Shown: positions 1 to 5,031 of the stretch, one piece after another | How positions within the stretch are numbered: the stretch's first letter is position 1 | How the letters are laid out: each line of letters begins with the position of its first letter | Program-made: the position numbers and the translations under genes | Notes under the pieces: generated by a model | What the model saw: the letters and a program-made list of their open reading frames with translations, nothing else | Database searches by the model: none | Told to the model about the DNA's origin: nothing | Origin: Acidobacteriota bacterium | GTDB lineage: Bacteria; Acidobacteriota; Terriglobia; Terriglobales; Acidobacteriaceae | Direction: 5' to 3' | NCBI GenBank assembly: GCA_021851625.1 | Contig: JAJZCX010000099.1 | Location: forward strand, 1 to 6,076 | DNA length: 6,076 bases

Positions 1-1156
1 GGAGACGATTCTCGACGTGCTGGGCGCGGATGCGCTGCGATATTTCTTGCTGCGCGAGATTGTCTTTGGGCAGGATGGCGGCTTCAGCTTTGACGCGCTG
101 GTACAGCGTTACAACGCGGACTTGGCCAACGGATATGGCAATTTGGTGAGCCGTACGCTGGCCATGATTGAGAAGTATTTTGGCGGCGTAGTGCCAGAGA
201 CGACAGCGGTGCGGGAGCGGTATTTGCAATTTCAGGCCACACACACCAGCGTGATCGACGGCGGCGGCTGGGGCGCGGCCTCTGCGGTCGAGGTGCTGGT
301 GCAGTCGTTGGCCGCGGAGTGCAACGCGCAGATCGCCGAGTTTGCCACGCTGATGGAGTCGCTGGAATTTTCTCGCGCGTTGGCGCTGGCGCAGGCGATG
401 GTGGCCAAGGTGGATGGATTTTTGACCGGCGTTGCGCCGTGGAAGCAGGCCAAGGATGACTCCGAAGAGGCGCAGGCTGCGCAGCAGGCGGTGCGGGCCG
501 TGGCGTTGTACGCGGCGGCGGAGGCGGTGCGCATTGTGACGGCGCTGCTGCATCCTGTGCTGCCAGAGGCGACGGCCAAGGTGTGGGCGCAGTTGGGGCT
601 GGGAGCAATCAGCAAGACGGATTGGAAACATTTGCAGTGGGGAGGGTTGCAGCCGGGCACGAAGCTCGGTGCGCTTGGCCCGGTTTTTCCCCGCGCGGAA
701 AAGGATGCGATCGAACGTATGCAGCAAAAAGAAGAAGCAGGCGTAACAGCAGCAGCCGAGGCAGGCGTGGCAGCGGTTCCAGCGAGTGATACAGCGGCGG
801 AGTCGAAGCCGGTTGTGGAAGCGAAGCCGACGATCACCATCGACGACTTTGCCAAGGTGGAGTTGCGTGTGGCGCAGATTCAAGTGGCCGAACGAGTGCA
901 AGGCGCAGACCGCCTGCTGCGTTTGGAGGTGGACTTGGGCTATGAGCGGCGGCAGATTGTGGCTGGCATCGCCGAGGCCTACGCGCCAGAGAGTTTGATT
1001 GGGCGCAAGGTGGTGATCGTGGCCAATCTCGCGCCGCGCAAGCTGCGCGGGTTGGAGTCGAATGGCATGGTTGTGGCCGCGTCGCTCGGCGAAAAAGGCA
1101 AGCCGGTGCTGGCAGGATTTTTGGAAGAGATCGAAGTGGGCGCGCGGTTGAAGTAG
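1..1156 (+). CDS. metG: Methionyl-tRNA synthetase, C-terminal 384 residues (5' end outside window)
   Basis: Charges tRNA-Met with methionine in the cytoplasm. The first complete codon is at base 2 and the frame is open to the window edge, so the catalytic Rossmann core is missing. The visible start (ETILD, then GADALRYFLLREI and FGQDGGFS) is the stretch that follows the KMSKS loop in class I MetRS. It leads into the helical anticodon-binding domain (ADLANGYGNLVSR; PWKQAKDD). An Ala/Glu/Val-rich linker covers roughly residues 240-275. Residues about 277-384 form a Trbp111-type OB-fold tRNA-binding domain (DDFAKVELRVAQI, NLAPRKLRG, SNGMVVAAS), which in this family binds the tRNA elbow and dimerises. 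The GTG at base 17 is an internal Val, not a start. The gene ends in TAG and is followed after 100 bases by tatD, a common neighbour of metG. Identification is secure; only the N-terminus is unseen. Confidence 0.96.
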   Translation, partial: ETILDVLGADALRYFLLREIVFGQDGGFSFDALVQRYNADLANGYGNLVSRTLAMIEKYFGGVVPETTAVRERYLQFQATHTSVIDGGGWGAASAVEVLVQSLAAECNAQIAEFATLMESLEFSRALALAQAMVAKVDGFLTGVAPWKQAKDDSEEAQAAQQAVRAVALYAAAEAVRIVTALLHPVLPEATAKVWAQLGLGAISKTDWKHLQWGGLQPGTKLGALGPVFPRAEKDAIERMQQKEEAGVTAAAEAGVAAVPASDTAAESKPVVEAKPTITIDDFAKVELRVAQIQVAERVQGADRLLRLEVDLGYERRQIVAGIAEAYAPESLIGRKVVIVANLAPRKLRGLESNGMVVAASLGEKGKPVLAGFLEEIEVGARLK

Positions 1157-1188
1157 CAGGATGGGTGCCAAACGATCGGCATGCTCTG

Positions 1189-1223
1189 GATGCTTCACTC
1201 CGCTGCGCTTCGTTCAGAAAGAC
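1189..1223. repeat. Diverged copy of a short dispersed intergenic repeat (copy A)
   Basis: This lies in the 100-base gap between metG and tatD. Its bottom strand begins GTCTTTCTGAACGAAG and ends GAAGCATC. Aligned without gaps to 3700-3734 it matches at 21 of 35 positions, sharing the GTC-TTC-GA start and the G-ATC end. Read in one bottom-strand frame it gives a NEAQRSEAS-like peptide, resembling the SERSEES-type spurious peptides that such repeats produce in many genomes. An adjacent short inverted repeat, AGAAA/TTTCT (1216-1231), could form a weak hairpin. Membership of a genome-wide family is inferred from memory. Confidence 0.5.
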
Positions 1224-1256
1224 TCGTTTCTCGCAACAACTTAGGGTGCAACGATA

Positions 1257-2066
1257 ATGCTGATCGACTCTCACGCGCATCTAGACAGCGAACGATACGC
1301 GGAAGACCGCGTGGCGATGCTGGAGCGCGCGCGGGCCGCAGGCGTGGAGATGATCCTGGCCGTGGGCATTGGCGACGGGCCGGAGACGATGCACGCAGCG
1401 CTGGATTTGAGCCGCCAGCACGCAGGCGATGCGCGCCTGCCGCGCATTGTGGTCAGCGTGGGCGTTCATCCACAAGAGGCGGCGCAGGCCGATGCCGCTG
1501 CGCTCGACAAGTTGAACGATCTGGCCGCCGCGCCGGAGGTTGTGGCCATCGGCGAGATTGGTCTGGATTATTACCACGCGGACAATCCCACGCCCGCAGT
1601 GCAGCAGCGCGCCTTTGCGCAACAGATGGAGATTGCCGCAGCGCACAAGCTGCCGATTTTGATTCACTGCCGACCGGCGGATGGCGATGATCGTGCATGG
1701 GAAGACACGCTGACCATGTTGGAAACGCATTGGAGGCCGACGAGTTTGGGCGGCGTGCTGCATTGTTTTACGGGAACATGGGAGCAGGCGCAACGCGCGA
1801 TGGAGATGGGATTTTTGATTTCCTTTGCGGGCAATGTGAGCTTTCCCAAGGCGCAGGCGCTACGCGATGTGGCCGCGCAGGTTCCGCTGGATCGGTTGTT
1901 GGTGGAGACCGACGCGCCGTTTCTGGCACCGATGCCCCATCGCGGCAAGCGCAATGAGTCAGCGTGGGTGCGGCTGGTGGCGGAGACCTTGGCGGCTGTG
2001 CGCGGCGTGAGCGTGGAGCAAATCGCGGCGGCAACGACGGAAAATTTTCGCAAGCGGATGCTGTAA
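1257..2066 (+). CDS. tatD: TatD family metal-dependent hydrolase (3'-5' DNase)
   Basis: A cytoplasmic TIM-barrel metalloenzyme of the TatD/YcfH family. Characterised members are exonucleases or deoxyribonucleases linked to DNA repair and DNA degradation. At 269 aa it is full length for the family. The metal-site residues are all present: HAH near the N-terminus (H6, H8), GEIGLDYY with E100, IHC with H137, HCF with H169, and ETDAPFLAP with D219. The C-terminal TENFRK motif is also typical. The ATG at 1257 puts MLIDSHAHLD at the usual N-terminus. The ribosome-binding site is weak (AGGG at 1243-1246, 10 bases upstream). The gene follows metG and precedes yajQ in the same direction, so co-transcription is plausible, although a repeat lies in the upstream gap. 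The exact physiological substrate cannot be read from the sequence. Confidence 0.95.
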   Translation: MLIDSHAHLDSERYAEDRVAMLERARAAGVEMILAVGIGDGPETMHAALDLSRQHAGDARLPRIVVSVGVHPQEAAQADAAALDKLNDLAAAPEVVAIGEIGLDYYHADNPTPAVQQRAFAQQMEIAAAHKLPILIHCRPADGDDRAWEDTLTMLETHWRPTSLGGVLHCFTGTWEQAQRAMEMGFLISFAGNVSFPKAQALRDVAAQVPLDRLLVETDAPFLAPMPHRGKRNESAWVRLVAETLAAVRGVSVEQIAAATTENFRKRML

Positions 2067-2090
2067 ACTGGCGCGGCTGACAATTCAGAC

Positions 2091-2096
2091 AGGAGG
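2091..2096 (+). promoter_or_regulatory. Strong Shine-Dalgarno of the yajQ-type gene
   Basis: AGGAGG lies 8 bases before the ATG at 2105. It is the best ribosome-binding site in the window and fixes this start. Confidence 0.8.
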
Positions 2097-2104
2097 CGGA
2101 GACG

Positions 2105-2605
2105 ATGGCGGCAGAAAATACCTTTGACGTAGTGAGCAAGGTGGACTTGCAAGAGGTGAAGAACGCGCTGGATCAGGCGATGAAAGAGATACGGACGCGC
2201 TTCGATTTGAAGGATTCCCGCTCCGACGTGAAGCTGGAGGGAGAGACGGCGCTGCAATTGGCCTCCGCGAACGAGTACACATTGCAGACGGTGACGGAGA
2301 TTTTGCAGCAGAAGCTGGCCAAGCGCGGGGTTTCTTTGAAGGCTTTCAAATATGGCAAGGTGGAACCAGCGGCCAACTCCAGCGTGCGGCAGAAGGTGGA
2401 CTTGCAGCAGGGCATTACCACCGAGCAGGCCAAGGAAATTTCGCGCACGATTAAGGATTCGAAGATCAAAGTACAGGCTACGATTCAAGGAGACACGGTG
2501 CGCGTGAGCAGCAAGGATCGTGACGCGCTGCAAGAGGTGATTGCGCTGCTGAAGAAGAAGGATTTTGGCATCGATCTGCAATTCACAAATTACCGCTCGA
2601 ACTAA
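2105..2605 (+). CDS. yajQ: YajQ family nucleotide / cyclic di-GMP-binding protein
   Basis: A small cytoplasmic protein of the YajQ (UPF0234) family, which has two ferredoxin-like domains. Characterised members bind cyclic di-GMP or other nucleotides and, in Xanthomonas, act as effectors with a transcription factor. The 166 aa length is normal for the family. Diagnostic segments are the N-terminal FDVVSKVDLQEVKNALDQA and TRFDLK, then EILQQKLAKRGV, the repeat-like VDLQQGITTEQAKEI, IKDSKIKVQATIQGD, and the C-terminal DFGIDLQFTNYR. The start is set by a strong Shine-Dalgarno. It sits 38 bases after tatD and 55 bases before the prenyl synthase gene, probably as part of one transcription unit. Family assignment is firm. 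Ligand and partner in this organism are unknown. Confidence 0.95.
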   Translation: MAAENTFDVVSKVDLQEVKNALDQAMKEIRTRFDLKDSRSDVKLEGETALQLASANEYTLQTVTEILQQKLAKRGVSLKAFKYGKVEPAANSSVRQKVDLQQGITTEQAKEISRTIKDSKIKVQATIQGDTVRVSSKDRDALQEVIALLKKKDFGIDLQFTNYRSN

Positions 2606-2660
2606 TCGGCGCAATCCGGTACGGTATAGATAAGGGCAGCAGGGAAGCGCGGAGCCAAGA

Positions 2661-3653
2661 GTGAGCACAATCGCCATAGCCACGGCCAAAGAAGTTTTTG
2701 ATCTGATGATCCGCGAGGACCTGCTCGCCATTGAGCAGGAGTTTGCGCGTGCCTGCGGCGCAGAGGTGGAGCCGATCCGGCAGATGGCTGCGTACCTGCG
2801 CGAGGGCGGGGGCAAGCGCATTCGACCATCGCTGCTGCTGTTGGCTGCGCACGCACTGGATTACAAAGGTAGCAGCGCGGTGCACCTGGGCGCGGTGGTG
2901 GAGATGATCCACACGGCCACGCTGGTGCATGACGACATTATTGATGAGGCCGACACACGACGCGGACGGCCCAGCGCCAACAAAACCTGGGGCAATGCGC
3001 GCTGTGTGCTCACCGGCGACTGGCTCTACATGCAGGCATTTCGCATGGCGCTGGAAGAGCGCAACTTTCGCATTTTAGATTTACTGATTCGCCTGACGCA
3101 GCAGATGGTGGAAGGCGAGCTGGTGCAGATGGAACTGTTGGGCCGCGCCATTGGCGAGCAGGAATACTACGACCTCATCTATCGCAAGACGGCCTGCCTG
3201 TTTCAGATTTCGATGCAGTTGGGTTGCGTGCTCGCCGGCGCCACGCCGGAGATGGAAGCGCAACTGGGCGAGTATGGACGCAATCTGGGCTTGGCGTTTC
3301 AGATTGTGGACGACGTGCTGGACCTGACCGCGGAGGAAGAGGTGCTGGGCAAGCCAGCCGCCAGCGATCTGCGTGAGGGCAAGGCTACGCTGGCCGTGGT
3401 GCACGCCTTGCAGCACGGATCGCAGGAGGAACGCGCGGCGATTCAAATGGTGCTCGACGACCGGTCCTTTGCTCGCGTGGGCCATGCGCGGGTTTTGGAG
3501 ATTTTGCGCCACAATGGCTCGTTGGACTACGCCATGCGCACCGCCTACACCTATGCGGAAACGGCGCGAACATTCCTGGCTGCGCTGCCACAATCGGACT
3601 ACAAACGCGCGCTGCTCTGGGCACCGGATTTTGTAGTGGCGCGGGAAAAGTAA
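2661..3653 (+). CDS. ispB: Long-chain all-trans polyprenyl diphosphate synthase
   Basis: Condenses isopentenyl diphosphate units onto an allylic primer to make the polyprenyl chain of respiratory quinones (probably menaquinone). It is an all-alpha cytoplasmic trans-prenyltransferase of 330 aa, typical length. The N-terminal GGGKRIRPSLLLLAAHA binds substrate. The first Asp-rich motif, HDDIID (D91, D92, D95), is followed by EADTRRG. The second Asp-rich motif is FQIVDDVLDL (D217, D218, D221), followed by GKPAASDLREGKATL. The residue five before the first motif is a small Ala (A86) rather than an aromatic. In this family that favours long products (about C35-C50) over farnesyl or geranylgeranyl. 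The start is GTG at 2661 with GGAG at 2651-2654, 6 bases upstream. Chain length and quinone type are inference. The name ispB follows the closest known type. Confidence 0.93.
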   Translation: MSTIAIATAKEVFDLMIREDLLAIEQEFARACGAEVEPIRQMAAYLREGGGKRIRPSLLLLAAHALDYKGSSAVHLGAVVEMIHTATLVHDDIIDEADTRRGRPSANKTWGNARCVLTGDWLYMQAFRMALEERNFRILDLLIRLTQQMVEGELVQMELLGRAIGEQEYYDLIYRKTACLFQISMQLGCVLAGATPEMEAQLGEYGRNLGLAFQIVDDVLDLTAEEEVLGKPAASDLREGKATLAVVHALQHGSQEERAAIQMVLDDRSFARVGHARVLEILRHNGSLDYAMRTAYTYAETARTFLAALPQSDYKRALLWAPDFVVAREK

Positions 3654-3699
3654 CGCCGATAGGATGAACAAACGAACGAGGCGATGCGTGTGCACCGCA

Positions 3700-3734
3700 G
3701 ATTCCTCGACTCGCTTGTGCTCGCTCGGAATGAC
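3700..3734. repeat. Short dispersed intergenic repeat (copy B)
   Basis: The bottom strand begins GTCATTCCGAGCGAG and ends GTCGAGGAATC, the classic form of a small repeat scattered between genes of Acidobacteriota and several other phyla. One bottom-strand frame reads CHSERAQASRGI, a typical spurious peptide of this repeat. It contains a direct repeat CTCGCT (3710-3715 and 3720-3725). It lies in the 182-base non-coding stretch between the prenyl synthase gene and the tRNA gene. The rest of that stretch shows no recognisable feature. Its function is unknown. Confidence 0.6.
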
Positions 3735-3835
3735 AAGATGTATTGGATCGGTACATTCCAGACAGGCATGGCTGTTCAAGCGCGAGCCTATCCATGACGC
3801 GTGGCGCGCAGCGTTCCAAAAATTCAGCGCAAGAG

Positions 3836-3910
3836 TGGTGGCCAGAGACGGGATCGAACCGCCGACGCCGGCCTTTTCAGGGCCGCGCTCTACCACTGAG
3901 CTATCTGGCC
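3836..3910 (-). tRNA. tRNA-Phe (anticodon GAA), CCA encoded
   Basis: Read on the - strand from 3910 to 3836 it folds as a full cloverleaf. The acceptor stem GGCCAGA pairs with TCTGGCC. The D arm is GCTC-AGTGGTA-GAGC. The anticodon stem CGGCC/GGCCG closes the loop CTGAAAA, with anticodon GAA at 3878-3876, U33 before it and A37 after it. The variable loop is GCGTC. The T arm is GGCGG-TTCGATC-CCGTC with one G-U pair. The discriminator base A is at 3839 and a genomic CCA follows at 3838-3836. The gene is transcribed against its protein-coding neighbours from its own promoter. A T5 run lies about 15 bases past the 3' end, but I see no convincing terminator hairpin. Confidence 0.95.
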
Positions 3911-3985
3911 TAGGAGTGAACTCCGAGGAAGGTACAACGGCAGCCGCCCGTGCAGAAGACTGGCTGAACCGGCTGCTCCTTACGC

Positions 3986-4014
3986 AGTATATCAATGCAA
4001 TTCCAACCTGCCAA
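3986..4014 (-). promoter_or_regulatory. Sigma70-type promoter for tRNA-Phe
   Basis: On the - strand, TTGGCA (4014-4009, one mismatch to TTGACA) and TATACT (3991-3986, one mismatch to TATAAT) are separated by exactly 17 bases. Transcription would start near 3979, giving a leader of about 70 bases before the mature tRNA 5' end at 3910. This is the best promoter match in the window and points at the only - strand gene nearby. Confidence 0.7.
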
Positions 4015-4030
4015 ATTTTTGCTCTCGCGC

Positions 4031-4059
4031 TTGCAGCCGAGTTGGATTTGGCCTACGCT
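4031..4059 (+). promoter_or_regulatory. Possible weak promoter of msrB
   Basis: TTGCAG (4031-4036) and TACGCT (4054-4059) are 17 bases apart. Each keeps only the three most conserved consensus bases. It would start transcription just before the msrB Shine-Dalgarno, leaving a very short leader. This is offered only because msrB needs some promoter after the opposing tRNA gene. Confidence 0.25.
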
Positions 4060-4068
4060 GCAAGCACC

Positions 4069-4073
4069 GAGGA
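4069..4073 (+). promoter_or_regulatory. Shine-Dalgarno supporting the msrB start at 4078
   Basis: GAGGA ends 4 bases before the ATG at 4078. The frame stays open far upstream, through the tRNA gene. This site, together with the family's usual N-terminus, is what decides the start. Confidence 0.6.
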
Positions 4074-4077
4074 TCGA

Positions 4078-4494
4078 ATGAGCGAGAAGAAAGCAGAAGC
4101 CGAAACGATACAGAAGTCTGAGGCGGATTGGCGCGCGCAGTTGACGCCCGAGCAGTTCCACGTCACACGGCAGAAGGGAACAGAGCCGCCGTTCTCTGGC
4201 GCGCTGTACCGCAACCACGCGGATGGAAATTATCGTTGCGTCTGCTGTGATGCGGAATTGTTTCAGTCGGAGACGAAGTTTGAATCCGGCTCCGGCTGGC
4301 CCAGCTTCTGGCTGCCGGTAAAGCCCGATGCGGTCAGGACGCACGAGGACACAAGCCACGGAATGCGTCGCGTCGAGGTGACCTGCGCTCGCTGCGATGC
4401 GCACCTGGGCCATGTGTTTGAGGATGGCCCGCAGCCGACGGGACTGCGCTATTGCATCAACAGCGCGGCGTTGCAGTTTCGGCAACGCAAGTAG
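4078..4494 (+). CDS. msrB: Peptide methionine-(R)-S-oxide reductase MsrB
   Basis: Repairs oxidised proteins by reducing methionine-R-sulfoxide, usually with thioredoxin. The product is a single MsrB (SelR) domain of 138 aa with no signal peptide, so it is probably cytoplasmic. Zinc is held by two CxxC pairs, C54/C57 (CVCC) and C103/C106 (CARC). The catalytic Cys is C126 in GLRYCINSAAL. Other hallmarks are LTPEQFHVTRQKGTEPPFSG, ESGSGWPSF, and HLGHVFEDGPQPTG. C56, inside the first CxxC, is an extra cysteine. No obvious dedicated resolving Cys is seen in the GSGWPSF region. ATG 4078 gives the normal N-terminus just ahead of the conserved KSEADWRAQL; longer in-frame starts would read through the tRNA. 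The gene ends with tandem stops TAG TAG (4492-4497) and converges on the regulator gene 19 bases away. Confidence 0.95.
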   Translation: MSEKKAEAETIQKSEADWRAQLTPEQFHVTRQKGTEPPFSGALYRNHADGNYRCVCCDAELFQSETKFESGSGWPSFWLPVKPDAVRTHEDTSHGMRRVEVTCARCDAHLGHVFEDGPQPTGLRYCINSAALQFRQRK

Positions 4495-4507
4495 TAGATG
4501 ATCGAAA

Positions 4508-4528
4508 CCCTGTCTAACGGGATTTTTT
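4508..4528 (+). terminator. Possible weak terminator after msrB
   Basis: CCC (4508-4510) can pair with GGG (4519-4521) across an 8-base loop, followed by an A and six T (4523-4528). The stem is only 3 bp, extendable by A-T pairs past a bulge. The T run is also the Lys codon tract at the 3' end of the opposing regulator gene, so it may be coincidental. Confidence 0.25.
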
Positions 4529-4897
4529 CTTTGGGGTTTTCTGGGGATGTGCAGATTCCCTGGGCTTCGCCGGTTTCTTGGGTGCGGCGTTCAGCTCCGC
4601 AGTGCCCTTGAGTACTGCCTTCAATAATCCGGGGAAGGCGCGTTCAACCTCTTTCCAGCGAAGAGAGATGAGCAGGGTTGTACCCAGTTTTTCGGTTGAA
4701 GTGAGACCCGCCTTGCGAAGCTGGGCATAGTGGTAACTGAGCCGGGTTTTGGAACCGAGATCCCCGAAGGAGGTGCAGAGCCGAGGTTCCAGAAAAAGCC
4801 GATAGACAATTTGCCGCCGAATGTCATCGCTCAGCGCATCCAGAATGGCTGCCAGCGAAAGCTCTGGAACAATCTCGCTCTGAGTTTTACAGGCCAT
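4514..4897 (-). CDS. ArsR-like winged-helix transcriptional regulator with Lys/Pro-rich tail
   Basis: A 127-aa predicted DNA-binding repressor. Residues about 12-100 fit the ArsR-type winged helix: LAAILDALSDDIRRQIVYRL (helices 1-2), then FGDLGSKTRLSYHYAQLRKAGL (recognition helix region), a wing around STEKLGTTLLISL, and FPGLLKAVL, a closing helix often seen in this family. Only two cysteines are present (C3 and the one in PRLCTSF). The ELCVCDL metal site of arsenic and cadmium sensors is absent, so metal sensing is not supported. The last 23 or so residues are rich in Lys and Pro (PKKPAKPRE, KTPKKKSR) and probably disordered. I see no Shine-Dalgarno before the ATG. It is divergent from the hydrolase gene across 134 bases, which suggests that it controls that gene and itself. 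The ligand is unknown. Confidence 0.85.
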   Translation of the reverse strand: MACKTQSEIVPELSLAAILDALSDDIRRQIVYRLFLEPRLCTSFGDLGSKTRLSYHYAQLRKAGLTSTEKLGTTLLISLRWKEVERAFPGLLKAVLKGTAELNAAPKKPAKPRESAHPQKTPKKKSR

Positions 4898-4903
4898 GAC
4901 TGT

Positions 4904-4934
4904 ATCGTATCTGAACCCGTTTGCAGCATTTCAA
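4904..4934 (-). promoter_or_regulatory. Candidate promoter of the regulator gene
   Basis: On the - strand, TTGAAA (4934-4929, 5 of 6 to consensus) precedes TACGAT (4909-4904, 4 of 6) with a long 19-base spacer. Transcription would begin at about the ATG (4897). That fits the absence of a Shine-Dalgarno and would make the transcript leaderless. This is speculative. Confidence 0.3.
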
Positions 4935-4956
4935 TGCAGCAGGATTGAGAAATGCT
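4925..4956. promoter_or_regulatory. Inverted repeats, candidate operator between regulator and hydrolase
   Basis: AGCATTTC (4925-4932) and GAAATGCT (4949-4956) form a perfect 8-bp inverted repeat with a 16-base spacer. Nested in it is a second inverted repeat, GCATT-TC-AATGC (4926-4937). AATGC thus recurs at 4933 and 4951, 18 bases apart. It overlaps the candidate -35 of the regulator, as an autoregulatory operator would. Binding is inference. Confidence 0.35.
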
Positions 4957-4969
4957 ATGCTATCTATTG

Positions 4970-4985
4970 TTCAAAATAATTTGAA
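4970..4985. promoter_or_regulatory. TTCAAA-N4-TTTGAA palindrome, candidate ArsR-type operator
   Basis: A 6-bp inverted repeat with spacer ATAA lies 46 bases before the hydrolase start. TCAAA...TTTGA halves are familiar from operators of ArsR/SmtB-family repressors such as CadC, though there the spacer is longer. The -10-like AATAAT at 4975-4980 falls inside it, but I could not find a -35 at the right distance. Repression of the hydrolase gene by blocking this site is a reasonable guess. Confidence 0.4.
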
Positions 4986-5018
4986 TCTTACTCGATGTGG
5001 AAATCATCCAACCGGGAT

Positions 5019-5023
5019 AGAGG
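5019..5023 (+). promoter_or_regulatory. Shine-Dalgarno supporting the hydrolase start at 5032
   Basis: AGAGG lies 8 bases before the first of two adjacent ATG codons (5032 and 5035). It supports a start directly ahead of the signal peptide rather than the longer in-frame TTG at 4921. Confidence 0.6.
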
Positions 5024-5031
5024 CTTACTCA

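Noticed and set aside
2602..2630. TATAGA before the prenyl synthase gene as a promoter -10
   Set aside because: No acceptable -35 lies at 16-18 bases. Read-through from yajQ explains expression just as well.
1664..2821. Long open frame on the - strand (385 codons) across tatD, yajQ and the prenyl synthase start
   Set aside because: It is antisense to three well-recognised genes and its translation has no recognisable domain, only low-complexity Arg/Leu/Ser-rich sequence.
3081..3995. Long open frame on the - strand across the prenyl synthase 3' end, repeat and tRNA
   Set aside because: It covers a tRNA and a repeat and is antisense to a clear enzyme gene. It shows only the repeat-derived SEHKRVEES-like peptide.
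3664..4077. Long in-frame N-terminal extension of msrB
   Set aside because: It would run through the tRNA-Phe gene and a repeat in an unlikely reading. The family N-terminus and a Shine-Dalgarno both place the start at 4078.
4921..5031. Upstream TTG start for the MBL hydrolase
   Set aside because: It would put 37 non-conserved residues ahead of a clean signal peptide and use the candidate operator region as coding sequence. ATG 5032 has a Shine-Dalgarno.
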